NCBI GenBank assembly: GCA_963826975.1
Contig: CAWGZJ010000019.1
Span: forward strand, 215,474 to 279,473
Direction: 5' to 3'
Length of the DNA: 64,000 nt
Source: Palsa-883 sp963826975
Lineage (GTDB): Bacteria > Pseudomonadota > Alphaproteobacteria > Acetobacterales > Acetobacteraceae
Each line of letters starts with the position of its first letter. Positions within the stretch are counted from its first letter, which is position 1. A model generated the notes under the pieces. It searched no databases and was not told where the DNA came from. It saw only the letters and a list, made by a program, of their open reading frames with translations. A program made the translations under genes and the position numbers. Shown here piece by piece: positions 45,628 to 55,237 of this stretch.

Positions 45628-48600
45628 CGATCGTTACCGCGCTGGCGGCCACCGGACCGGTGACGCTCAGCGTGCCGGTATCCGACAGGGTCAACGGATT
45701 GCCGGTCACCGTGAAGCTGCCCAGCGTCGCGATCGCGTTCGCGGTCCCGGCAAAATCCGCCGCCCCGCCGGTCACGCCACCCGTGCTCTGCAACGTCCCG
45801 GCGATCAGCGTCGCGCCGGCGGCCTCGTTCACGCCACCGGTGCTGGTCAGATCGACCGTCGCGCCCGTCTGCCCCAACACCGAGCCGCCATTCAGCGCGA
45901 TCCCGCCGACGCCGGCCGAGAATGTGATTGCAGGCGCCGTCAGGGAACTGGTCAGCGTGATTGAAACAGGATCGGTGATCGAAACGCTGACCGAAGCGAT
46001 CAGGCCGCCATCCAGCGAAAGCGCGATACTGTCGTTCAACGCGAAGCTGATGCTGTTGACGCCGCCCAGGAAATTGATCGCGTTGTTCGGGTTCTGCAGG
46101 GTGATCACACCGCCGTCCGCGGCCAGCGTGTTGACGGTCAGTGGCCCGCCGGGTTCGCTGATCGGGCCCTTTGCCTGCAGCAGCAGTGTCGTTGCAATGC
46201 CGGTCAGGTCGACCACCCCGTCCACCGAGACCGAAGCCGCTGAGGCAGCCGGCGTGGTCGCACCGTTCGGCACGTTGGTGAAACCACCGACCACCAGCGT
46301 GCCGGTCGGGGCGATAGCGGTCAGTAGCGGCGTGTCGATCACCAGGCCATTGCTGCCCAACAGACTGGCATTGATCGGCGAGAACGGTGCCAGCTCCACG
46401 ACGCCGTTGGTGGCTGTGACGGTGCTTCCCGCCAGCGTGGAAATGGTGTCCGCGACCAGCGAGATACGATCGCCGGCTGCCGCTGTCAGTGTTGTCGGGA
46501 CTACCTGCCTGATAAACCTGCCGAGTGACAAAGTGCCGTCGACGGCCGCCACCTCGAAGAACAGGTTGTTGCCACTCTGCGCTCCGGTCAGCGCCAGGTC
46601 AACGCCATCCACCAGCACGATGTCGCCGTTGGTAGCGGTAAGGGTGCCGGCTGTCCTGATCGCATTGCCGGTGTTCGCCAGCCGGAAGTCCGCGGCGGTC
46701 CCGGTCAGCGACCCGGCGGTCAGCGCCACACCGGTGCTCTCCGTCACCTGTCCGGTCGCGTCGAGCTCCAACCCGACGCCGCTCGCGCCAAAATTGCCGC
46801 CGATCGTGACCGTACTGGCGATGATGGTCGGCGATGCGTTGCCCGGCTGCGTGACCGCGCCAATGCGCAGCGTGCCGGCGGTGATGCCGGTGAGGTCCGT
46901 CAGCGCCAGCCCGCTCGGTGTGCCGAGCGTCACGGGGTTGGCGGTATCGGGCGACAATTCGAACGTGCCGCCCGCGCCGGTGTTCACCACGCCCGTTGCA
47001 CCCGTGCTGCCCAGATTGACCAGAGCATTGGTTTGCAAGCCAACGGTGCCACCTGCCACCAATTCAACGGTGAAGGCGCCAAACGTGATGCCGCCGCCGG
47101 CCGATGTTTCGAGATAGACGTTGCCGGCCGATGCATCCACCAACCCGACAATCGTCAGTGCGGACAAATCGGCGATCGCGATGTTGCCGGTGGTGGCGCT
47201 GAGAGGACCCAGGTTGCTGATCGCGTTGTTGCCGTTCGGCAGGCTGATCGCCGTGCCATCCGCGGCCAGCGTGTTGACGGTCAGCGGGCCGCCGGGTTCG
47301 GTGATTGGGCCGGTTGCCTCCAGCAGCAACGTTGTCGCATGGCCGGTCAGGTCGACCGGCCCGTCGATCGAGATCGACGCCGCCGAGGCAGCGGGGCTGG
47401 TGGCCTGGGACAGCACATCGGTGAAGGCACCGACCACCAGCGTGCCGGTGCTGATGTCGCCGAGCAGGGTCGTATCGATCAGCAGGTGGGCGCCGGGGCT
47501 GCCGGCCAGGCTGACCGCGGTCGTTGTTGTAAACGGTGCCAGCTCGACCGACCCATTGGTGGCGGTGATGGTGCTGGCCGCGGTCCCCTCGGTGAGGTTG
47601 TCGGCGACCAGCGAGATGCGCGGGTTGCTGGCCGCCGTCGCGATCAGCGTCGCGCCGGTGGTGTTCGAGCCGACCTGCAGCGTGCCGCCCGCGGCGTCCA
47701 CCTCGAAGAACAGGTTGTTGGCGTTCTGGCTGCCGGTGAGGACCAGCGTGGGATCGTCGACCAGCACGATGTCGCCAGCCGTCGCGAACAGGTTCGCGGC
47801 CGTGCCGATCGCGTTGTTGGCGTTCGGCAGATCGATCGACGTGCCGGTCGCAGTCAGCGTGTTGACGGTCAGCGGGCCGCCGGTCTCGCTTATCGGGCCG
47901 CTTGCCAACAGCAGCAGCGTCGTTGCATGTCCGGTCAGGTCGACCGCGGCGTCGAACTCGATCTCCCCGGCGGTTGTTGTCTGTGTGCCGTTGATCGTTA
48001 CGGCGCCGAGGCGCAGCGCGCCGGCGCTCATCGCGGTGATCGCCGAGCCCCGGATCGTCAGGATGTTGTCGCCGGAGGCGGCAAAATCGATCGTATTGCC
48101 TTGGGTCGCCGGCGCGACCTCGATGGTGCCGCTCGGTGCCGTGATCTTGGAGGCACCGACCACCGACAGCAAATCCATCTGCAGCGTCACCAGTTGACCA
48201 GCCCCTGCGACGAGGGTGCCCGAGGTACTGCCAACTTCGAGGTTCGCGCCGAGTTGGACCGTGCCGCCGACGCCTGCCAGCAGGCTGACCGAGCCGCCGG
48301 TGGAGGTGATCGTCGCGTCCGGCACGGAGATCAGCGGGTTCGCCGTTGCCAGCGGCGGCGAAATCGGACCCGCGCCGCCGGTCGCCAGGATGATGTCGCC
48401 GGAGGCGGTGATCGAGCCGTTCACGATGATGCTGCCGCTGTCCTCCAGCACCACGTTCTGAGAGTTAAAGGGAGGGTTGTTGGCGTTGACCGGCCCGGTC
48501 ACCGTGAGCGGTATCGAATCGACCAGTGTGAAGCTGTCGAGTGAGGAGCCGCCGACGGAGAATGTGCCAAGCGAGCCGATTGCATTGAGGGTACCCAGCA

Positions 48601-51600
48601 GCGACACCGATCCTTGGCTGCCGAATGGTGTACTTTCCAGCGTCGCCGCCGTGATGGTGCTGGTGCTGGCCTCGGTGATGGACCCGCCGAACAACTCCAA
48701 GTTGACCACCGACCCCACCCCACCCACCGATGCGTTGCCAGTGAACGTGATCCCGTTTGAGAACAGGGAGATCGTCGGAGCGGTCAGCACTGCGCCGGTG
48801 CCAAGGGCGAGATTGCCCAGACCGGACCCGGCGGTCAGCGTTCCCCCGGCGCCGATGCTGCCGGTGACGGTAATCGCATCGCCCGAGCCTGTCCCAATGA
48901 CGTTCAGGTCCACGTCCCCCGTCGCCGTCAGCGGACCAGTGACGGCCAGCGTGCCGGTGTCCCTCAACGTGAACGTGAAGGTGCTGCTCCCACCGCCCAC
49001 CGAGAACGAACCGACCGTCAACACGGTATTGTCGTTGCCGAGTGTTACCGGACCCGCCACGTTGCCCTGCAACGTCGCGGCGATGATCGCGCTGGAATCA
49101 AACTCGGTGACCCCCCCGGCGCCCGCCGTCAGATCGACCACGGCGTTGGCCTGCCCCACCACCGCATTGCCGATGAGCGAGATCCCGCCCGATCCGCTAT
49201 CCAGGTTGACGGTCGCTCCGGTCAGGTCAGCGTTGCCACTCAACGTGATTCCGCCGCTGCCGGAGGTGATCGACAGGGTTGCGCCCGATCCCGCGCCGAT
49301 GCTGCCGGTCGCATTGATCGCGCCGGTGGCACTGGTGGTCAGCGTAATGTCGCCGGAAGCGGTCACCGGCCCGGTGACGGTCAGCGCGCCGGCATTGCCG
49401 CCGTCGGCCAGCGTCAATGCGCCGTTGGTCACGGCGAAGCTGCCGAGCGTGCCGATGTCGTTGGTGTTGTTGCCCAGCGTCACCGATCCGGCATTGCCGG
49501 ACAACGTGCCGACCGTAAGCGGGCCGCCCGGCTCGGTGATCGCGCCGCTCCCCAGCAGGTCAAGCGTTGTTTCCTGGCCGCTCAGATCAACCGACCCGTC
49601 GACCGAGACCGTCGCAGCGGAGGGCTGCGGCGCGGTCGCGTTGGCCGGGACGTTGGTGAAGCCGCCGGCCACCAGTGTGCCGGTCCCGCCGGTGTTGATG
49701 ATGTTCAGGAACGTCTGATCGACCACCAGGCCGTTGGAGACGCCGATCGTGCCCCCCAGGCTGGTGTTGATCGAAGAGAACGGGGCGAGTTCCACCGAGC
49801 CGCCGACAACGGTGATGCTGCTGCCCTTTGTTTCGGTCAGGTTGTCCGCGACCAGCGAAATGCGGTCGCCCGACGCGCCGGTGAGCTTGGCCGTGGTGCC
49901 GGCGTTAAATCGGGCCGGCTGGCCGAGCGACAACGTGCCACCCGCCTGCGCCACTTCAAAGAACAGATTGTTACCGCTGAGAGTGCCAGACAGCGTCAGG
50001 TTGGCGGTATTGTCCACCAGCGTGATGTCGCCGCCGGTGTCGACCAGATCCCCTGCGACGGCAATGTCATTGGCCGTGCCAAGCAGCGAGATGTTGCCGT
50101 TCAGTCCGCCGCTGCTGGTCAGCGTGCCAGCCACGATCACGCCCGTCGCGGCCTGGGTCACCGCGCCGCCCCCGGTCGACAGATCGAGCGTTCCGATCGG
50201 GACGGTCTCACTACCCAGCGTCGAGTCCGCCAGCGCGATCCCGGTGCCGGCGCTCATCGTGACGCCGCCGTCGAAACCATCTCCCTGCTCCACCTGCAGG
50301 CTGGTCGGGCCCAACGCACGGAGCTGATTCGCGGTGATCAGGCCGCCCGTCACGCCGGACGAACCGTCGAGCGTGATCGCCCCGCTGGTCGCGGCCAGCG
50401 ATATGCTGAACGCGGTGATGCTGAAGCCGCGATCGATCGTCAGATTGTTTGCCGCTGTCAGGCTCAGCGAAAAGCCGTTAAGGGAGAGTGTGTTGCTGGT
50501 GCCGTTGGTGGTGGCGACGAACAGATTGCCGGTGGCCGACAGCACGATATTGGCGTCTTCGTTCTCCAGCGTTGTCGGCGAAAAATAGGAAAAGCCCGGC
50601 GGCGCGTTGGGCGGGCTGCTGTCGGCGATCCACAGATCCGTCGGGTCAAGCAACAGCGTACCGGTCTTGCCCAGCGGCGCAGTAGCATTCACCAGCCCGG
50701 TGAGCGTCAGGACGTCGCCCGAGACCTCGACGAACCCGCCATCACCGCCCTGCGGCCCACCCTTGGCGGAGATATTGCCCGCCATGCTGGTCGACAGGCT
50801 CGACAGCACGGTGACCCGCCCGCCGTTGCCATTGGCGGTGGCATTGGTGGCGATGCGCGCCCCCTGGGCGACCTGCACCGTCTGCGCCGTCAGCGCCGAG
50901 GCCGTCCCCGGCCCGCCTTTCGCCCGTGCCAGCGTGGTGCCGATCGCCACCGTGCCGCCACCCGCCGCGCCGGACGCGTTGATCCGCGATCCCGCGGCCA
51001 GCACCACCCCCTGGCTCGCGTCAGCCTGCACCTGTCCGCCGACACTCCCCGGCGCCCGACCTTCCGCCGTCACCACGCCGCTCAGCACGATCGACCCGCC
51101 AAGCCCGCCCAGCACCACCGTTCCAGCCTTCGGCCCAACGCTGTCCGCGCTGATCTTCCCGCCCGCCCGCACCAGGTCCTGCACCAGCCCGTCGGCCTCG
51201 CGCGCCGTGAGCTGGACCGTTCCGCCGTCGGCCCGGATCACCCCCGTATTGGTCACCAGCGCCGTCACCGGCTTGCCGCCCGGCCCGGTCGGGGCCTGCG
51301 TCACCGCGTTGCCGACATCCAGCGACAGCAGTCCGTCGCCATACATATCGAGCGTCGCCGTCTTCGCCCCGGCCAGCACCACCTGGCCCAGCTTCGCCGT
51401 GATCACCCCCGAATTGACCACCTGCGGCGCTACCAGCGCCGCCAGCCCCGCCTGCCCAACCGTCAGCGTCCCCTGGTTCACCACCGCCGCGTTCGGCTGC
51501 GCCGCCTGGTCGAACACCAGCTTGCCAGCCATGAAGTTGACGTTGCTCATCCCGGCCGCCGAGACGATCAGCCCCGCCGTGTTCACCTGCGCGCCCTGGT

Positions 51601-52027
51601 AGAAGATCACGCCGGACTGGTTGATCAGGATGATCTGCCCGTTGGCGTCGATCCGCCCGGCGATCTGCGACGGGTTCGGACTGATCACCCGGTTCAGCGC
51701 CACCGCGGATGACGACGGCTGCACGAAATCCACCGTCTGGCGCGACCCGACATTGAAGCTCTGCCAGTTGATCGCCGCGCGCTGGCTGCTTTGCGTGATC
51801 GTCGTCGTGCTCGCGCTGCTGCCGATCGAGGCACTCCCCGCCGTCACCACGCCGCCGCCCGGGCGCGCGTTCGGCGCGGGCTGCGCCCGGCCGGGGGTGG
51901 CAAAAACCAGCAATGTGCTTGCCTGCAACGCCGTTCCCAGCAGCAGCGCGGACCGGCTGCGTCGTGCCGTCCCAAGCAGTCTGACTGGCTCCTGCCTGTC
52001 CCGTGTCCGCCGCCGTCCATACGCCAT
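45419..52027 (-). CDS. TpsA filamentous-haemagglutinin-like exoprotein, N-terminal portion
   Basis: It starts at ATG 52027 with the ribosome-binding site GGAGG eight bases upstream and a long signal peptide (Arg-rich, then SALLLGTALQASTLLVFATP). The TPS secretion domain follows: TITQSSQRAAINWQSFNVGS, TVDFVQPSSSAVALNRV, GQIILINQSGVIFYQGAQVN. The rest is beta-helix repeat. As sequenced the frame ends at 45419 after an out-of-frame tail, because one extra base near 45607 breaks the repeat GGAAGSTPTSIVATG. Corrected, 41677-52027 is a ~3449-residue exoprotein. It is exported by Sec and then by the TpsB pore encoded just upstream, and would be a surface adhesin or released filament. Confidence 0.85.
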   Translation of the reverse strand: MAYGRRRTRDRQEPVRLLGTARRSRSALLLGTALQASTLLVFATPGRAQPAPNARPGGGVVTAGSASIGSSASTTTITQSSQRAAINWQSFNVGSRQTVDFVQPSSSAVALNRVISPNPSQIAGRIDANGQIILINQSGVIFYQGAQVNTAGLIVSAAGMSNVNFMAGKLVFDQAAQPNAAVVNQGTLTVGQAGLAALVAPQVVNSGVITAKLGQVVLAGAKTATLDMYGDGLLSLDVGNAVTQAPTGPGGKPVTALVTNTGVIRADGGTVQLTAREADGLVQDLVRAGGKISADSVGPKAGTVVLGGLGGSIVLSGVVTAEGRAPGSVGGQVQADASQGVVLAAGSRINASGAAGGGTVAIGTTLARAKGGPGTASALTAQTVQVAQGARIATNATANGNGGRVTVLSSLSTSMAGNISAKGGPQGGDGGFVEVSGDVLTLTGLVNATAPLGKTGTLLLDPTDLWIADSSPPNAPPGFSYFSPTTLENEDANIVLSATGNLFVATTNGTSNTLSLNGFSLSLTAANNLTIDRGFSITAFSISLAATSGAITLDGSSGVTGGLITANQLRALGPTSLQVEQGDGFDGGVTMSAGTGIALADSTLGSETVPIGTLDLSTGGGAVTQAATGVIVAGTLTSSGGLNGNISLLGTANDIAVAGDLVDTGGDITLVDNTANLTLSGTLSGNNLFFEVAQAGGTLSLGQPARFNAGTTAKLTGASGDRISLVADNLTETKGSSITVVGGSVELAPFSSINTSLGGTIGVSNGLVVDQTFLNIINTGGTGTLVAGGFTNVPANATAPQPSAATVSVDGSVDLSGQETTLDLLGSGAITEPGGPLTVGTLSGNAGSVTLGNNTNDIGTLGSFAVTNGALTLADGGNAGALTVTGPVTASGDITLTTSATGAINATGSIGAGSGATLSITSGSGGITLSGNADLTGATVNLDSGSGGISLIGNAVVGQANAVVDLTAGAGGVTEFDSSAIIAATLQGNVAGPVTLGNDNTVLTVGSFSVGGGSSTFTFTLRDTGTLAVTGPLTATGDVDLNVIGTGSGDAITVTGSIGAGGTLTAGSGLGNLALGTGAVLTAPTISLFSNGITFTGNASVGGVGSVVNLELFGGSITEASTSTITAATLESTPFGSQGSVSLLGTLNAIGSLGTFSVGGSSLDSFTLVDSIPLTVTGPVNANNPPFNSQNVVLEDSGSIIVNGSITASGDIILATGGAGPISPPLATANPLISVPDATITSTGGSVSLLAGVGGTVQLGANLEVGSTSGTLVAGAGQLVTLQMDLLSVVGASKITAPSGTIEVAPATQGNTIDFAASGDNILTIRGSAITAMSAGALRLGAVTINGTQTTTAGEIEFDAAVDLTGHATTLLLLASGPISETGGPLTVNTLTATGTSIDLPNANNAIGTAANLFATAGDIVLVDDPTLVLTGSQNANNLFFEVDAAGGTLQVGSNTTGATLIATAASNPRISLVADNLTEGTAASTITATNGSVELAPFTTTTAVSLAGSPGAHLLIDTTLLGDISTGTLVVGAFTDVLSQATSPAASAASISIDGPVDLTGHATTLLLEATGPITEPGGPLTVNTLAADGTAISLPNGNNAISNLGPLSATTGNIAIADLSALTIVGLVDASAGNVYLETSAGGGITFGAFTVELVAGGTVGLQTNALVNLGSTGATGVVNTGAGGTFELSPDTANPVTLGTPSGLALTDLTGITAGTLRIGAVTQPGNASPTIIASTVTIGGNFGASGVGLELDATGQVTESTGVALTAGSLTGTAADFRLANTGNAIRTAGTLTATNGDIVLVDGVDLALTGAQSGNNLFFEVAAVDGTLSLGRFIRQVVPTTLTAAAGDRISLVADTISTLAGSTVTATNGVVELAPFSPINASLLGSNGLVIDTPLLTAIAPTGTLVVGGFTNVPNGATTPAASAASVSVDGVVDLTGIATTLLLQAKGPISEPGGPLTVNTLAADGGVITLQNPNNAINFLGGVNSISFALNDSIALSLDGGLIASVSVSITDPVSITLTSSLTAPAITFSAGVGGIALNGGSVLGQTGATVDLTSTGGVNEAAGATLIAGTLQSTGGVTGGAADFAGTANAIATLGSFTVTGNPLTLSDTGTLSVTGPVAASAVTIGGVAGSTAHQYRRDRQHRRGRRLVGDRGQRWNHVERHRAVHRHDGRSERRSGGNRAERHLGARAKCGNG

Positions 52028-52089
52028 CCAAGTTTCCTCCGTTTCGGACGGGCTGGCGCTGCGGCGTTTTCTCCCCCGCAGGCCTCGAT

Positions 52090-53908
52090 TTAGTACCCGT
52101 ACCAACACCCGCCAGTAGAATGCACCGCCATATAGCCCCGAAACGCCCGCCCCGGACCCGGTGGGAAAACGATTGAACCGGGCCAGGCCTTCGAAATCCA
52201 GCTCCACGCGCGACGTGACCTGCATGCGCATACCACCGCCAGCGGAAGTGAGGTGGACATTCGGATCAGTTGACTGATTGTTCCAGGTCTCACCCCAGTC
52301 GTAGAACAGGTAGAACTGTGTTGAGGCATCCGGCGGCAGGCGGACCGCGCTCAAGTCAAGCGCGGTATTGAGCTGCAGCTCCGCGGTAGCAACGAGCGCC
52401 TTATCGCCGGTGACCTGCCCCGAATAGTAGCCGCGGGTATACTGCATGCCGCCCAGGTAGAACTCCTCCGACAGTGGCAGAATGTCGCCGGTGACCTGTC
52501 CGGAAACCAGCCCCATCAGCGCCAGCGACGAGCCCTGCCATGGGCTGAACAGTGTCTGGGTACGGCTGAGCTGGAAGTCGAACTTGGTGAAATTGGTCTG
52601 CTCGCCCAGCCGCGCTGCGTTCGGCGCGTTGCTGGGCGAGGCGCCGAGGATTTGCAGGCCCTGGGAGACGCGGGCCGAGACGGAATTGAGTGCCGAACGG
52701 TCGGCGCCCAGCAGCAGATCCGTCATTGCGTAGTCGGCGCTCAATCGCAGGACGCGCAACGAGTCGTAGCTGCTCTGCACCGATGGGGTGCCGAGATCAA
52801 CGATCGATTGGATGCCGTCGAAGGTCAGGTGCAAATTGAGCGTCTGCTGGCGTGAGCGGATCACCGGGTAGCTCAATTGTGCGCCGAACACATCTGTCGT
52901 GCCCATATAATTCTGCAGGGCGAGCGGGCCGGTCGGTACGGTTGCCCCGGCACCGCCATAGACGCGCAGCTTGAGGCCTGATCCGCCGAGAAACGTCTCG
53001 ATGGCGGCCTGGCCGAACGTCTCGCTGTTGGGGAAGGTGTGATAGAGTTCGACCTCGCTCCGCTCGCCGAACTCGCTGAAGCTGTTGAAGTCGACGACGC
53101 CGAGCGCCTCGATCGGTCCGGTGTTGACGAAGGCGCGGTTGTCGACCGTGGCGAGGCCCGATACCGCCTGGCGGCTGACCTGGGCGATCAGGTTCAACGC
53201 ACCCGGGTCGTCGGCGGAAGGTTGCAGGACCGCGTGCAGCGTGACCCCCGGAACGTCCTGGGCCAGCAGCAGGAAGCGCTCGAGCGTCGCCGAATTGATC
53301 GGCTGCACCTCGGTCAGGTGATTGAGGAAGCGCAACACCTGCGTGCCGGCCGGGCCGATATCGCCGTCAAGCTTGACGCTGGCGATGTGTCCCTCGGTGA
53401 CGATGTAGCGCAGCCGGCCGCTGGGAACATCGAAGTTGACCGAAACGGCCGACAGCACGTAGCCGTCGGCGCGGTAGCGCTGCAGGATCGCGATGCGTGC
53501 GGCATCGATCTGTGTCAGCGGGACGGCTGGGCCGACCAGCCCGGCGGTCAGTGCCGTGATGTCCGGCAGCGGATAGGCGGTCACACCTTCGACCGAGACC
53601 GAGGTCACCCGCACCGGCTGGGCCGGCACTTCCGTGCTCGGTGCCGGCGCTGGGGCCGTCAGGCTTGGGGCCGAAACGGACGGCGGTGTCGGGGGCAGGA
53701 TGCGCGGGATCGGCGAGCCCTGCGGCACCGCCGTGGGCGAGGTCTGCGCGACGGCAGGAGCTGGCAGGGCAGACGCCACGAGCAACGCGGCCAGGCCGAT
53801 CATGCCCGGTTTTGGCCCAGTCTGGCTCAGCCCAGTCTGGCTCAACCAAGCCCGGCGGGCCCTGCCACCGTTCCGGTCGTTCTGCTTTAGGACGTTCACG
53901 ATCCGCAC
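52090..53908 (-). CDS. TpsB outer-membrane transporter (ShlB/FhaC family), stop lost
   Basis: It starts at GTG 53908 with signal peptide (MIGLAALLVASALPAPAVAQ) and a Pro-rich linker. One to two POTRA domains follow (VRVTSVSVEGVTAYPLPDIT, GRLRYIVTEGHIASVKLDGD), then the 16-strand barrel with the TpsB hallmark region GGMQYTRGYYSGQVTGD. The barrel ends FYWRVLVR. There the sequence reads on without a stop into the TpsA start. Dropping one G from cgggtactaa gives a terminal Tyr and TAA at 52090-52092, the aromatic end expected of a barrel. It exports TpsA across the outer membrane. Confidence 0.88.
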
Positions 53909-54469
53909 AATCTTGCTCCGTGGTCACGCGGTCGCTCAGCGCGGCGCGTCAGAACACCATACATTCCCAAAATGAAGCCAATCACGTATGCGCGCACACG
54001 CCATCCGGCTCGGTGAAGGTGCCGGGCGAGCGCCGGACGGCAGCGCGACGATCAGCCGATCGTCGGTATGGCTGTCCCATCGTTGTCATCGAGTCCCCAC
54101 CTGATCGTCCCCGCGCGATCGTTATTGCGCTTCACGCTCGGCTTCTCGCGAGCCTTGTGCCTTGTAGCCAGACGCGCCCGGCGGCGTCCACAAGGTTCGC
54201 CTGTGGGGAAGCTCGCCCGGTCCTGTCCGCGCAGGTTGGCTTCACGTGACTATCGAGTCGCGAATCGTACATGATTCGCAGGACGGTGTCTCCATTCGCG
54301 AAACGGTGTCTCCCCGGCGTCCGCATCCCGCATCTCAGGCCGGGCGGCGGGGTCCGTCATCCGGATCGAACCCCGACCGAGACGACCATCCAGCCGCTTG
54401 CACACCCGCTCGCCGACATTCGCGGTAAACGGTGCCTCGTGGGCCGGTTTGATACGCCGCCGCGGGCAA
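53909..54469. other. Intergenic, promoter region of the TPS operon
   Basis: 560 bp without a supportable gene. It must hold the promoter for the minus-strand TPS-CHAT operon. Visible structures are the palindrome gcgaatc-gtacat-gattcgc (54260-54279) and a direct repeat acggtgtctcc (54283 and 54303). No clear sigma-70 boxes were found. Confidence 0.5.
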
Positions 54470-55237
54470 CTACCGCACGCCTGCGAGCAGGCCGCCATCC
54501 ACCGGAATTGTCGTTCCGGTGATGTAGGCGCCACGCGGCGAGACCAGCAGCGCCACCAGCGCGGCAATGTCCGCCGGCGTGCCGACCCGGCCGAGCGGGA
54601 TCCCGGCGGCGAAGTCGCCCATCACCTTGCCCGACTGCTCGGTGACCCTGTGCAGCCGCGGCGTCTCGACCAGGCCGGGGGCGATGGTGTTGATCGTGAT
54701 GCCGTCACGGCCAAGCTCGATCGAGGCGGTCTTGGCGAAGCCCATCACCGCCGCCCAGGTGGCCACTGACAGCCCGAACCCGGGTTTCGGTTCCAGCATC
54801 GAGATAGCGGTGATGTTCAGGATGCTGCCGCCGCCCGCGGCTTTCATGTGTGGCACCACGGCGCGCGTCAGGCGGACGACGCTCATCAGGTTCTGCTCAA
54901 CGGCCTTGCGCCAGGCCTCGTCGTCGAACTCGAGCAGCCCCCCAAGCGGCGGCGCGCCGTCGTTGTTGACCAGAGCGTGCAGCGCACCGAAATGATCGAC
55001 CGTCGTTGCAACCGCGCGCTCGCAATCCGCGGCGCGGCGGATGTCGCACTGGATCGGCAGGACCTCGGCCCCCGTCTCGCGCGTGATCCGTTCGGCGGCG
55101 GTTTGCAACGCCGGCGTGCGGCGCGCGGTGATGGCCAGGCGCGCGCCTTCTTCCGCCAGCGTGTGCGCAATGCCGTAGCCGATGCCCTGGCTGGCGCCGT
55201 TGACCAGCGCGACGCGTCCGGCGAGCCCAAGATTCAT
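54470..55237 (-). CDS. Short-chain dehydrogenase/reductase, atypical active site
   Basis: 255 residues from ATG 55237. The Rossmann start GRVALVNGASQGIGYGIAHT, the NND-type strand (LHALVNNDGAPPLGG) and the C-terminal VDGGLLAGVR are FabG-like. The catalytic Ser is present in LNITAIS. The usual Tyr-x3-Lys is replaced: the aligned stretch is GLSVATWAAVMGFAKT, with Ser and Trp where Tyr and Lys belong. It belongs to an SDR subgroup lacking the classical pair, so it may use other residues or have a non-standard activity. The start overlaps the stop of the amidohydrolase (ATGA). Last gene of a three-gene operon. Confidence 0.85.
   Translation of the reverse strand: MNLGLAGRVALVNGASQGIGYGIAHTLAEEGARLAITARRTPALQTAAERITRETGAEVLPIQCDIRRAADCERAVATTVDHFGALHALVNNDGAPPLGGLLEFDDEAWRKAVEQNLMSVVRLTRAVVPHMKAAGGGSILNITAISMLEPKPGFGLSVATWAAVMGFAKTASIELGRDGITINTIAPGLVETPRLHRVTEQSGKVMGDFAAGIPLGRVGTPADIAALVALLVSPRGAYITGTTIPVDGGLLAGVR

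Noticed and set aside
42323..45964. 1213-codon plus-strand open frame (and a 972-codon one at 41902-44820)
   Set aside because: They are antisense shadows of the TpsA repeats. GC-rich repeats of a length divisible by three keep all frames open; there is no start signal or recognisable domain.
53634..54249. Plus-strand frames at the TPS operon start
   Set aside because: They are antisense to the TpsB signal and linker region and low in complexity.
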